Counted from the stretch's first letter, positions 1-6,931 are shown. The stretch: 27,804 bases of DNA from an uncultured Gemella sp. (GCF_900766305.1 NZ_CAAFUZ010000062.1:1-27804), one strand, 5' to 3'. Notes: generated by a model from the sequence alone, not told the origin. Program-made: numbers and translations.

Positions 1-4
1 CAAA

Positions 5-79
5 TGGTGACCCGTACGGGATTCGAACCCGTGTTACCGCCGTGAAAGGGCGGTGTCTTAACCACTTGACCAACGGGCC
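5..79 (-). tRNA. tRNA-Glu (anticodon UUC)
   Basis: Read on the minus strand this 75-nt segment folds as a cloverleaf. The 7-bp acceptor stem GGCCCGT/ACGGGTC contains one G-U pair. The anticodon loop is CTTTCAC (anticodon TTC), and the T-arm is GGGTTCGAATCCC. The 3' CCA is encoded in the DNA, unlike the two tRNA genes upstream. It is the last of three tRNA genes visible in the cluster, and the cluster may continue beyond the window edge. A 10-nt T-rich spacer separates it from tRNA-Ser. Confidence 0.96.
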
Positions 80-89
80 AATAAAAAAA

Positions 90-177
90 CGGAGCAGGAG
101 GGATTTGAACCCTCGCGCCGGTTTCCCGACCTACACCCTTAGCAGGGGCGCCTCTTCAGCCTCTTGAGTACTACTCC
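90..177 (-). tRNA. tRNA-Ser (anticodon GCU)
   Basis: An 88-nt class II tRNA on the minus strand with a long variable arm, as expected for serine. The acceptor stem is GGAGTAG/CTGCTCC, the anticodon stem is CGCCC/GGGTG, and the loop CTGCTAA gives anticodon GCT, which reads AGC and AGU. The discriminator base is G and CCA is not encoded, so it must be added after transcription. Only two nucleotides separate it from tRNA-Asn upstream. Confidence 0.95.
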
Positions 178-179
178 AA

Positions 180-253
180 CTCCACAGGCAGGACTCGAAC
201 CTGCGACCCTCTGATTAACAGTCAGATGCTACTACCAACTGAGCTACTGTGGA
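180..253 (-). tRNA. tRNA-Asn (anticodon GUU)
   Basis: A 74-nt cloverleaf on the minus strand. The acceptor stem is TCCACAG/CTGTGGA, the D-arm contains AGCTCAGTTGGTAG, the anticodon loop CTGTTAA gives anticodon GTT, and the T-arm is GGTTCGAGTCC. The discriminator is G and no CCA is encoded. It is the promoter-proximal gene of the visible Asn-Ser-Glu cluster. Confidence 0.96.
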
Positions 254-284
254 TAAATATTTGTGTTCCTAACGAACAATATTT

Positions 285-313
285 ATTATACAAAAGTATT
301 AACATAATGTCAA
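285..313 (-). promoter_or_regulatory. Consensus SigA promoter of the tRNA cluster
   Basis: On the minus strand TTGACA (308-313) and TATAAT (285-290) are separated by exactly 17 bp. Both hexamers match the vegetative sigma consensus perfectly. The -10 box lies about 32 bp upstream of tRNA-Asn, so the leader is short. This is the strongest promoter seen in the window, which fits a stable-RNA operon. Confidence 0.88.
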
Positions 314-325
314 TACTTTTGTATA
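287..325. repeat. Perfect inverted repeat over the tRNA promoter
   Basis: The arms TATACAAAAGTATT (287-300) and AATACTTTTGTATA (312-325) are perfect 14-bp reverse complements around an 11-bp centre. The left arm covers part of the -10 hexamer and the spacer, and the right arm begins inside the -35 hexamer. The symmetry suggests a protein-binding site, or a DNA cruciform, rather than a terminator, because it lies upstream of the predicted transcription start. Confidence 0.8.
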
Positions 326-433
326 ACTTTTTTTCTTATTTTCAATTTTATATTATTATTTACTTAACAAACGTTGATTTTTAGCATTTTGCAGCTGTTT
401 TTTTATATTTAATCTCTATATGAAATATCCCTT

Positions 434-1318
434 TTATTTAACTTTATTTAAGTCAATATTCATTTTTTCAGAGATTTTTTCAATAGCTTTATATGCATCA
501 TTATTTGGTTCTTCAAATCCTGTAATGCTAAATAAATTTGTTAATATTTGAATTGTTTCTTTATCATTTTGAATTTCTAGTAAAGCTTGTTTTACTTTTT
601 TCTGAGTTTCTTCATCAAGATTATTAGATGCTACTACTGTTACACCTGGAATCAATTCACTCTTAGCAATTACTTTAACATCTTCTTTTAATGTAGGAAA
701 TTCTTTAGTATATTTTCTTATTACATTTTCGTAGCTAGCTACCGCATCTACGTCTTTATTTAGTAATAATTGTAAACTTTTATCGTGTCCTCCACTAAAT
801 TGATATTGAATATCTTTTTCTAAATCAATACCAGCATCTTTTAGCATTGCACCTGCGTATATATAACCTGACGCTGAAGACGGATCAACAAAAGCAATTT
901 TCTTACCTTTTAGATCAGCAATACTTTTTATATCAGAATCTTTTCTTACAAAGACTTCTGCAAAGTAACCTGGTTTACCACTTGTACTTCTACCAACAAG
1001 AAGATTTTTTGTATTACTTTGTTTATTAGAAAGGACAGCTGAAAATGGTGGAACTAGTCCAAAGTCTACACTTCCACTACCTATTCCTTCTATAACCCCT
1101 ATATAGCTACTTGCTGTAAATACTTCTACTTTCATACCTAATTTATCACCCAATGCTTTAGCAAACGGCGTCAGGTCATCTACTAGCTTTTCGCTATTAC
1201 TACTAGGCACTACACCTAATTTCAACACTTTTTCTTCTTTTGTTGTACTTTTTTGAGAACAACCAATTAAAGAAAATACCAATAGAAAAGAAAAAATAGT
1301 CAATAATATTTTTTTCAT
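434..1318 (-). CDS. phnD: PhnD-type phosphate/phosphite/phosphonate ABC substrate-binding lipoprotein
   Basis: A 294-aa secreted lipoprotein. It has a signal peptide with a lysine-rich start, a hydrophobic core and the lipobox SLIGC, so the mature protein should begin at Cys20 and be membrane-anchored. The body matches the PhnD/SsuA/transferrin-like fold: LGVVPSSNSEK near the start, the segment SVDFGLVPPFSAV, then DLKGKKIAFVDPSSASGY, which in this family shapes the ligand site. Length is normal for the family. These proteins bind phosphate, phosphite or phosphonates and deliver them to PhnE/PhnC, but neither a permease nor an ATPase gene lies beside it, so the partner must be elsewhere. The ligand cannot be fixed from sequence. 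The start is supported by GAGGTAGG just upstream. It stands between the tRNA promoter and the ylmH terminator and appears monocistronic. Confidence 0.82.
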   Translation of the reverse strand: MKKILLTIFSFLLVFSLIGCSQKSTTKEEKVLKLGVVPSSNSEKLVDDLTPFAKALGDKLGMKVEVFTASSYIGVIEGIGSGSVDFGLVPPFSAVLSNKQSNTKNLLVGRSTSGKPGYFAEVFVRKDSDIKSIADLKGKKIAFVDPSSASGYIYAGAMLKDAGIDLEKDIQYQFSGGHDKSLQLLLNKDVDAVASYENVIRKYTKEFPTLKEDVKVIAKSELIPGVTVVASNNLDEETQKKVKQALLEIQNDKETIQILTNLFSITGFEEPNNDAYKAIEKISEKMNIDLNKVK

Positions 1319-1349
1319 TTTACCTACCTCATATTTGTATATATTTTAT

Positions 1350-1358
1350 TTTATACCA
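1350..1358 (-). promoter_or_regulatory. Possible extended -10 promoter of phnD
   Basis: The minus-strand motif TGGTATAAA resembles an extended -10 element and lies about 32 bp upstream of the lipoprotein start codon. No good -35 hexamer is seen at 16-18 bp. An alternative -10, TATACT, lies about 12 bp further upstream. Confidence 0.35.
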
Positions 1359-1420
1359 TAGAGTATAGCACAATAATTATATAATAAAAATAAAAACGCT
1401 CACAATTAGAAAAAATAATA

Positions 1421-1450
1421 AAAAAATAGCTGGCCTATATTTACCAGCTA
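1421..1450 (-). terminator. Rho-independent terminator after ylmH
   Basis: On the minus strand the stem TAGCTGG / CCAGCTA (1427-1433 with 1444-1450, 10-nt loop) is followed directly by seven Ts. It begins three bases after the ylmH stop codon and ends the sepF-ylmG-ylmH unit. Confidence 0.88.
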
Positions 1451-1453
1451 CTT

Positions 1454-2224
1454 TTAAACCAATTTTGAAATTGTTATTCTATATTTTAAACTTTTTTTAT
1501 TTTGCGTGTAGCCCTTTACTACAAATCTTCCATACTTTCTTATAGATATTGTATCTTCTAACGTACAGGTCTTCTCTCCATTTCTTAGAACTACATGATT
1601 TAGTTTAATAAAATCTTGTTCCAAAAACTCCTTTACCTTGCTACGTGATTTATTTGTAATCTTAGCTACTATAGAATCTATTCGAAACGATGAGCTCACT
1701 ATTTCAAAGTCTTCATATTTTTTTTCGATTCCTACTTCTGCGAGATCAACTCTTTGAAAATCAAGATTTACTCTTCCGGCTTTTGTGAATTCCATTGCTA
1801 TGTAATCTACAATTTCTTCATCAACAAAAATATAAACCTCATTTTCTAAAACAATTATATCCCCAAATCTATTAAAATTAATTCCAAGATTATGAACTGC
1901 TCCTAGAATATTTCTATGTTCTACTCTATTAAATTTGTTATTAAACTTTGCTTTTAAACAAACAATATCATAATCTACATCATAATATTCATTAGAAATA
2001 ATCTTAGCTTTTTTTCTTTCAGCATCATCAAAACCGCCAAAAAACTTAACTTTAAAATCACTATAGTTATACGCAACTATTTGACTAAGAACAATTTGTT
2101 CAAAATTCGTTAAGAATTTTGTAACAATATTACGATTTTCCACAAAACTAATACTTTGCAGTAATTTTTCAGCTACTTCTCTTTGTTCAGCAGACGCTTG
2201 TTGTAAAAAATTTATCTTCTTCAT
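1454..2224 (-). CDS. ylmH: YlmH family S4-domain RNA-binding protein
   Basis: A 256-aa cytoplasmic protein. The N-terminal two thirds carries the YlmH hallmark FFGGFDDAERKKAKI. The C-terminal third (about residues 183-245) is an S4 RNA-binding domain with FRIDSIVAKITNKSRSK followed by LEQDFIKLNHVVL. The family binds RNA and is linked to ribosome-associated quality control and, by gene context, to cell division. It is the last gene of the sepF-ylmG-ylmH cluster, four bases after ylmG, and a strong terminator follows. In many Bacilli the cluster continues into divIVA; here it does not. Length is normal for the family. Identity is secure, while the exact role in this organism is inferred from relatives. 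Confidence 0.9.
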   Translation of the reverse strand: MKKINFLQQASAEQREVAEKLLQSISFVENRNIVTKFLTNFEQIVLSQIVAYNYSDFKVKFFGGFDDAERKKAKIISNEYYDVDYDIVCLKAKFNNKFNRVEHRNILGAVHNLGINFNRFGDIIVLENEVYIFVDEEIVDYIAMEFTKAGRVNLDFQRVDLAEVGIEKKYEDFEIVSSSFRIDSIVAKITNKSRSKVKEFLEQDFIKLNHVVLRNGEKTCTLEDTISIRKYGRFVVKGYTQNKKSLKYRITISKLV

Positions 2225-2228
2225 AACA

Positions 2229-2510
2229 TTAAGATAACTTAAATAATATCATTATTATTAGATTTTCTATAACACTAAGTACTACAAGAGCTGCTATTGG
2301 TGAAATATCTAACATTCCGAATGGTGGAATGATTTTTCTAAAGATTTTTAGATATGGTTCACAAATTGCCTCTAAAAACTCTACAATAAAATTATTTTTA
2401 ATTTGAGGAAACCATGAAGTTAAAATATACGCTAACATACTGTATTCATAAAAATTAAATAAATATTTTACGAATTTATATACCCAAAAATACTCTGTTA
2501 TATTTAACAA
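2229..2510 (-). CDS. ylmG: YggT family membrane protein (YlmG)
   Basis: A 93-aa integral membrane protein with two hydrophobic segments, about residues 18-34 and 68-90. The typical YggT signature is visible as YSMLAYILTSWFPQ followed by EAICEPYLKIFRKIIPP and a small-residue-rich second helix. The function is not well established; in bacteria and chloroplasts the family is tied to membrane or nucleoid organisation and to division-gene clusters. It lies two bases downstream of sepF and four upstream of ylmH, so the three are almost certainly co-transcribed. Confidence 0.88.
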   Translation of the reverse strand: MLNITEYFWVYKFVKYLFNFYEYSMLAYILTSWFPQIKNNFIVEFLEAICEPYLKIFRKIIPPFGMLDISPIAALVVLSVIENLIIMILFKLS

Positions 2511-2512
2511 TA

Positions 2513-2935
2513 TTAATACTCTCCTTCGTAAAAGTCTCCTGAAACTTCAACACCATTAGGAACACATAAATAAATATCTTCACCAATAGTTTTTAGTCTA
2601 GCACCTAATGCATAGATCCCTCCAGAAATAAAATCTAAAAGTCTATCAGAAGTCTCAATATCCAACTTACTTAAGTTGATAATTACTACTTTATTGCGTT
2701 TAATATCATCCACGATATCTTTACTATCCGCAAATACTAATGGTTCAGTTAGTATTACATTATTAGTTCTTCCTGCGGGTTGACTTTGTACGTTTTGTTT
2801 ACTTACCACTGGATTCTCCTTTTTCACCGGTCTTGGCTTAGGTTGTTCTTGCCTTACTTCATTTTTTTCTACTACTTCTTCTTCAAAATCCTCTTCTCCA
2901 ACAAAAAGATTATTGAATTTTTTCATCATACTCAT
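2513..2935 (-). CDS. sepF: Cell division protein SepF
   Basis: SepF polymerises into rings, binds FtsZ and anchors the Z-ring to the membrane through an N-terminal amphipathic helix. I chose the ATG at 2935, giving 140 aa, because it yields the family's usual MSMMKKFNNLF start. A TTG five codons upstream also keeps the frame open but has poorer support. Residues about 15-55 form an acidic then proline/lysine/glutamine-rich linker. The SepF core follows with KDIVDDIKRNKVVIINLSKL, RLLDFISGGIYALG and a C-terminal IYLCVPNGVEVSG. All of this is as expected for the family. It is the first gene of sepF-ylmG-ylmH with its own promoter; ftsA, ftsZ, ylmD and ylmE are not upstream here. Confidence 0.92.
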   Translation of the reverse strand: MSMMKKFNNLFVGEEDFEEEVVEKNEVRQEQPKPRPVKKENPVVSKQNVQSQPAGRTNNVILTEPLVFADSKDIVDDIKRNKVVIINLSKLDIETSDRLLDFISGGIYALGARLKTIGEDIYLCVPNGVEVSGDFYEGEY

Positions 2936-2972
2936 ATTCTCAAACCTCAACTTACTTATATTTAACTATATT

Positions 2973-2981
2973 ATTATAGCA
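2973..2981 (-). promoter_or_regulatory. Extended -10 promoter of sepF-ylmG-ylmH
   Basis: The minus-strand motif TGCTATAAT is a perfect extended -10 element about 37 bp upstream of the sepF ATG. The -35 region is weak, which is typical of TGn-dependent promoters. Confidence 0.6.
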
Positions 2982-3102
2982 TGTAAGTGGTAATTTATAA
3001 AGTAATATGACAAAAAACATTTACAAAAGTTTAAAATTCTAATTTTCATTAAAGCTTGTTTGATTCTCCGACAAAAATCAATAAATTTCCACATGTAATA
3101 AT

Positions 3103-3140
3103 CACAAAAAAAGCTCTAGAGTAAAATACTCTAAAGCTTT
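3103..3140 (-). terminator. Rho-independent terminator after the AI-2E family gene
   Basis: In the minus-strand RNA a 14-bp stem (3110-3123 with 3127-3140, one U-G wobble) closes a 3-nt loop and is followed by a run of Ts. It starts five bases after the stop codon of the AI-2E family gene. Confidence 0.9.
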
Positions 3141-3144
3141 AATT

Positions 3145-4293
3145 TTATCCATAAAATTTATTATACCTATCTCGAATTGAAAGTAATAATTTTCCTACTA
3201 ATACTTTCAATATAGAATAAACAGGTATTCCTATAATTGCTCCAACAACTCCCGCAATATTGACTCCAATAAGAATCACAAAAATTACAGTAAGTGGGTG
3301 CATATTCATGCTTCTTCCCATAATATTAGGAGAAATGATATTCCCTTCTAAGAACTGAACAATCCCCCAAACGACAAGCATTTTTACAACCATAACCCAA
3401 CTTGTTGAAGCTGCTACTAACATAGCTGGTGTTATAGCAATAACTGGTCCAAGGTAAGGTACGATACTTAAAAATGCAGCAATTGTAGCCAATGAAAATG
3501 CATAATGTAATCCAATAATGTTATAACCTATAAATAACATTACTCCTATACATAGAGAAACTAGCATCTGCCCTTGGATATAAGATCCTACTTTATCATC
3601 AATCTCATCAATTGTTTCAGCAACAGGTTTCTCTAATTTTTTCGGTAATAAGCTGATGACAAACTTATTAAAGTGCGATGCGTCTTTTAATAAAAAGAAT
3701 AGCACAAAAGGCATAGTAACTAAAACTGAAGCAGTAGAAGAAATAGATGACACTACTCCTTGTGCAATAGACGTAGCTATGCTAACAAGTTTTTCACTAA
3801 TCTTAGAAACATTTAGATTATTGTTGACATATTCCACAACAACCTGTACATAAGCATTATCTGAATATTCTTCTAAATATCCCTTTACAACCTCAATATA
3901 TCTTGGTAATGCAGTTATTAAATTCTGTGTTTGTTCCACAATAATAGGAACTACTCCTACAATCACAATAAGTATAGTAATTATACCAACGAATATAGCA
4001 AGCAAACTAGCAATAAACCTAGACATTTTTTTCTCAAAGAAATTCACCAGTGGATTTAACATGTAATAAAATACATATGCGACTATTATCGGTGTAATTA
4101 TGCTTGAAACTATCGCATTTATCGGTGTAAATATATATGATATTTCTGTATAAAGATAAATAGCTATACCTAATAAAATAACTATTAATAGTATATAGAT
4201 TATGAATTTCCCTCCGATAAAAGCTAATAATTTATCTTCACGTGACTTTTCAATTCTTGTTTCTTTTTTATTTTTTTCTAATTCTTTATCCAT
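3145..4293 (-). CDS. AI-2E family transporter (PF01594)
   Basis: A 382-aa polytopic membrane protein. It starts with about 25 charged residues, followed by two hydrophobic helices, a long soluble central segment (about 130-175), and a C-terminal block with at least four more helices. The C-terminal half carries family features: LPKKLEKPVAETIDEIDDKVGSY, then GLHYAFSLATIAAFLSIVPYLGPVI and EGNIISPNIMGRSMNMHPLTV. The family was named for the E. coli autoinducer-2 exporter, but other members act as Na+(Li+)/H+ antiporters or have no known substrate, so no substrate is assigned. It is the last gene of an operon with corA and a DUF1146 gene and ends at a strong terminator. Confidence 0.88.
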   Translation of the reverse strand: MDKELEKNKKETRIEKSREDKLLAFIGGKFIIYILLIVILLGIAIYLYTEISYIFTPINAIVSSIITPIIVAYVFYYMLNPLVNFFEKKMSRFIASLLAIFVGIITILIVIVGVVPIIVEQTQNLITALPRYIEVVKGYLEEYSDNAYVQVVVEYVNNNLNVSKISEKLVSIATSIAQGVVSSISSTASVLVTMPFVLFFLLKDASHFNKFVISLLPKKLEKPVAETIDEIDDKVGSYIQGQMLVSLCIGVMLFIGYNIIGLHYAFSLATIAAFLSIVPYLGPVIAITPAMLVAASTSWVMVVKMLVVWGIVQFLEGNIISPNIMGRSMNMHPLTVIFVILIGVNIAGVVGAIIGIPVYSILKVLVGKLLLSIRDRYNKFYG

Positions 4294-4313
4294 AAAATTT
4301 CCTTTCTGTTAAA

Positions 4314-4520
4314 TTATTTTAAAAAATTTAACGATAATTCATAAATTGTAATAATTGTTATATATCCTAGATATCCTAGTGCAAAAGAAACTAGAATCAC
4401 AAATACTTTTATTTCTCTCGTACTATTTTTCTTGAAAAATTTCCCAAAATCGATTCGTATCATTGAAAAATTCGCAAGTAATATCATAAAAAATAAGATC
4501 ATTAATTTAAAAATATTCAT
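4314..4520 (-). CDS. DUF1146 family small membrane protein
   Basis: A 68-aa protein with two transmembrane helices (about residues 2-20 and 40-62). They flank a basic loop with RIDFGKFFKKNSTREIKVF, the pattern of the DUF1146/YwzB family. No biochemical function is established for this family. It is 22 bases downstream of corA and 20 bases upstream of the AI-2E family gene, so it is probably expressed with both. In other Firmicutes such genes often lie near the ATP synthase or murA genes, so this placement is less usual. Family assignment is by recalled motif only. Confidence 0.68.
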   Translation of the reverse strand: MNIFKLMILFFMILLANFSMIRIDFGKFFKKNSTREIKVFVILVSFALGYLGYITIITIYELSLNFLK

Positions 4521-4542
4521 TACTTCAACCTACTTGATAATA

Positions 4543-5496
4543 TTATTTAAACATATCAAGCCATCCTTTTTTCTTAAAGAACCATAACATCCCGAATGCA
4601 ATACCTAACATTATAGCTACAACTAGGAAGTAACCGTATTGCCATTCTAATTCTGGCATATATTTGAAGTTCATACCATACCATCCTACTATAAATGTCA
4701 ATGGTAAAAAGATTGTAGAAATAACAGTAAGTGTCATCATGATATTGTTGGATTTAAGTGAGTTGTATGTCATAAAGTTTTCACGGATATCACTGGCCAA
4801 CTCACGGTTTGCTTCGATAATCTCGGTTTGTTGAACAAGGTCATCATAAATATCGTGGAAATATTTTCTATCGTTATCCGTCATCTCTACACGACGTGAA
4901 ACTAAGAATCTATGAATAAGCTCACGCATCGGAAGTAATCCACGACGAAGTTTTAATAGATCACTTCGAAGATCAAATACCTCATCCATAATTTTACTTC
5001 CAGAAGTATATGAATCAGTTTCTTCGATTTCATCAAGACGATTTTCGATTTTTGAAATTATAGGAATATATCCCTCTACTATTTCTGATACAAGCATGTG
5101 CATAACATGTAAAGGTGAATATTCTGCACCACGTTGTAATATTTTTGGAACGATTTTATTTACATAACGTATGTGTGAGAGGTGGAACGTTACAATATAG
5201 TTTTTTCCAACAAACATATTTAGAGTTTCATAGTCATCATCTATATTTTTTAATACATGAGATACTAAGAAAATTTGTTGTCTTGTAATTTCAATTTTAG
5301 GCCTTTGTAAAAGCGTTAAACAGTCTTCAATTAAAAGTTCGTGGAACTTGAAGAAAGTTGTTAGCAAGTTAATTTCACTACGTGTAGGAGTATCAAAATC
5401 AACCCAGTACCACGCTATATCTTGCTCTTTAAGTCTTTCTAAACTAACATCAGTAAGGATATCTCCTTTTTTGTCAACTGCTAAAGTTTTTATCAT
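4543..5496 (-). CDS. corA: CorA family magnesium/divalent cation transporter
   Basis: A 317-aa protein with a large N-terminal cytoplasmic domain (about residues 1-255) and two C-terminal transmembrane helices. The first helix ends in the signature YGMN (GMN at 274-276), which forms the ion selectivity entrance of the CorA pentamer. The short periplasmic loop MPELEWQYGY follows, then the second helix and a basic tail. Cytoplasmic features include EDCLTLLQRPKIEI and the long helical stretch with LRSDLLKLRRGLLPMRELI. Length is typical. CorA channels carry Mg2+ and sometimes Co2+ or Ni2+. It is the first gene of the corA-DUF1146-AI-2E unit. No Mg2+ riboswitch fits in the 68 bp upstream. Confidence 0.94.
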   Translation of the reverse strand: MIKTLAVDKKGDILTDVSLERLKEQDIAWYWVDFDTPTRSEINLLTTFFKFHELLIEDCLTLLQRPKIEITRQQIFLVSHVLKNIDDDYETLNMFVGKNYIVTFHLSHIRYVNKIVPKILQRGAEYSPLHVMHMLVSEIVEGYIPIISKIENRLDEIEETDSYTSGSKIMDEVFDLRSDLLKLRRGLLPMRELIHRFLVSRRVEMTDNDRKYFHDIYDDLVQQTEIIEANRELASDIRENFMTYNSLKSNNIMMTLTVISTIFLPLTFIVGWYGMNFKYMPELEWQYGYFLVVAIMLGIAFGMLWFFKKKGWLDMFK

Positions 5497-5531
5497 TAGA
5501 TTTCACCTCTCTCATTATTTTCACATTTACC

Positions 5532-5560
5532 ATAATACCACACTTATAATAAATAGTAAA
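5532..5560 (-). promoter_or_regulatory. SigA promoter of corA
   Basis: On the minus strand TTTACT (5555-5560) and TATTAT (5532-5537) are 17 bp apart, with a TGG extension before the -10. The -35 begins four bases after the upstream methyltransferase stop codon, with no terminator between, so readthrough into corA is also possible. Confidence 0.6.
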
Positions 5561-5564
5561 TTTA

Positions 5565-6320
5565 TTATTTTAAATTAGTAGAAATATAGTGCATTACGAT
5601 ACCAGCTGCTATGGATACATTTAAACTCTCAGCTCTTCCAGGCATTGCAATTTTAAGTAGATTATTTACTTTTGATAATATTTCTTCACTAACTCCTGCA
5701 CCTTCATTCCCAAAGACAACTGCAACTTTTCCTGTAATATTATCTAATTGTTCTATATATTTATCCGCTTTTAGACTAGTAGCGAAAATATTGAAATTAC
5801 TCATTTTATCAATTAACTCAACTAAATCTATATTATCAAAACAATCTAAATGAAAGTTGCTACCTTGTGTACTTCGAATAACTTTTTGACCATATAAACT
5901 TGTCGTTCCTTTGCCCAGAATAATGCAGTCAAAATTGAAGGCGTCTGCTGTTCTGATAATTGTTCCTAAGTTTCCTGGATCTTGAACCTTATCTAAGATT
6001 AGAACTTTACTATAATTGTTAATATCTAACTCTTTTTTATCAATACGGCATACTGCTATAATCCCTTGCGTAGTTATCGTATCAGATATACTTTTCATGA
6101 CACTATCAGTGACTTTTATTAAATCACCAGTGAAAGAATCAACTATATTATAGTCATCAAAGCTCTCAGAAATTACTATTTCCTCTACTACTCTTGCTTC
6201 TAACGCTTCTTCTACAAGGTGCTTTCCTTCTACTAAATACCTACAGTATTTTTTTATATTTTTATTTTCTTTTAATTTTTGAATATCTTTTATTTTTTTA
6301 TTTCCAACCGATGTAATCAT
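5565..6320 (-). CDS. SpoU/TrmH family RNA 2'-O-methyltransferase
   Basis: A 251-aa SPOUT-class methyltransferase that transfers a methyl group from SAM to a ribose 2'-OH, probably of rRNA. The N-terminal substrate-binding domain contains KYCRYLVEGKHLVEEAL. The catalytic domain has all three SpoU motifs: DKVQDPGNLGTIIRTADAF, VFGNEGAGVSEE and AMPGRAESLNVSIAAGI, the last forming the trefoil knot. I chose ATG at 6320, preceded by GGAGAT at good distance. An in-frame ATG at 6356 lies almost at the predicted transcription start, so it would lack a ribosome binding site. It most resembles the YsgA type, but the target nucleotide cannot be read from sequence. It is divergent from the rhodanese gene. 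Confidence 0.9.
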   Translation of the reverse strand: MITSVGNKKIKDIQKLKENKNIKKYCRYLVEGKHLVEEALEARVVEEIVISESFDDYNIVDSFTGDLIKVTDSVMKSISDTITTQGIIAVCRIDKKELDINNYSKVLILDKVQDPGNLGTIIRTADAFNFDCIILGKGTTSLYGQKVIRSTQGSNFHLDCFDNIDLVELIDKMSNFNIFATSLKADKYIEQLDNITGKVAVVFGNEGAGVSEEILSKVNNLLKIAMPGRAESLNVSIAAGIVMHYISTNLK

Positions 6321-6364
6321 TTTATCTCCAAAAAAATTTATTTTGTATTTTTGCATTCATACTA

Positions 6365-6393
6365 ATTATAATCAAAGTTGAAGAAATTTTCAA
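6365..6393 (-). promoter_or_regulatory. SigA promoter of the SpoU methyltransferase gene
   Basis: On the minus strand TTGAAA (6388-6393) and TATAAT (6365-6370) are 17 bp apart. It interlocks with the plus-strand promoter at 6378-6406. Confidence 0.78.
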
Positions 6394-6406
6394 ATTATGA
6401 TATAAT
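6378..6406 (+). promoter_or_regulatory. SigA promoter of the rhodanese gene
   Basis: TTGAAG (6378-6383) and TATAAT (6401-6406) are 17 bp apart. The ribosome binding site AAAGGAG follows at 6428-6434. Its -35 lies within the spacer of the opposing promoter. Confidence 0.78.
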
Positions 6407-6440
6407 TCACTTACACAGATTATATTAAAAGGAGTTCATT

Positions 6441-6827
6441 ATGTCATCATTTTTACTATCAACAATAGTTTTAGTGGTTGTTTTAGGAGCAGTAGGACTA
6501 TTTAATTACTTCAGATTAAAAGGCGCTGTAACAAAACTTCCTTATGAAGAATTTAGAAAAAATCTTAGAAAAGTTCAATTAATCGACGTTAGAGAAAAAG
6601 AAGATTTCAAATACGCGCACATTAATGGAGCTCGTAACATGCCTTCTTCTCAATTCAATTTCTTATATACATCTTTAAGAAAAGATCAACCTATTTATCT
6701 TTGCGATAAAAACGGAACTTTAGCTCCACGTGCTGCTTTAACTCTTAAAAAGAACGGTTATACAAACGTTTATATGCTAAAAAATGGTCTTCAAGATTGG
6801 AAAGAAAACCTTAAAACAAAACGTTAA
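6441..6827 (+). CDS. Membrane-anchored rhodanese-like protein (YqhL type)
   Basis: A 128-aa protein with an N-terminal transmembrane helix (about residues 5-24) followed by one rhodanese domain facing the cytoplasm. The domain shows LIDVREKEDFKYAHINGARNMP and the active-site cysteine in YLCDKNGT, then AALTLKKNGYTNVYMLKNGL and a final DW. The active-site loop C-D-K-N-G-T-L lacks the arginine or serine often found there, so sulfurtransferase activity is plausible but not assured. Length and layout match YqhL-like proteins of Bacilli. It has its own promoter and terminator. Confidence 0.87.
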   Translation: MSSFLLSTIVLVVVLGAVGLFNYFRLKGAVTKLPYEEFRKNLRKVQLIDVREKEDFKYAHINGARNMPSSQFNFLYTSLRKDQPIYLCDKNGTLAPRAALTLKKNGYTNVYMLKNGLQDWKENLKTKR

Positions 6828-6834
6828 TTTTTAT

Positions 6835-6868
6835 GTACCTAGTTTACCTATAAAGCTAGGTACTTTTT
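6835..6868 (+). terminator. Rho-independent terminator after the rhodanese gene
   Basis: The stem GTACCTAG / CTAGGTAC (6835-6842 with 6856-6863) is followed by TTTTTA. It starts seven bases after the stop codon. Confidence 0.85.
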
Positions 6869-6931
6869 ATTTATATAATGGAAATAAATTCTATATGCGA
6901 TTAATTTTCATTTTACTCAGACTCTTCTCTA

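Noticed and set aside
1..253. tRNA cluster as an integration site for a mobile element
   Set aside because: No integrase, no duplicated tRNA 3' end and no foreign-looking genes lie near it in the window.
2936..2950. TTG start extending SepF by five residues
   Set aside because: The ATG at 2935 gives the family-typical N-terminus, and the TTG has no better ribosome binding site.
5497..5564. Possible Mg2+-sensing M-box before corA
   Set aside because: Only 68 bp separate the genes and a promoter fills most of it; an M-box needs far more space.
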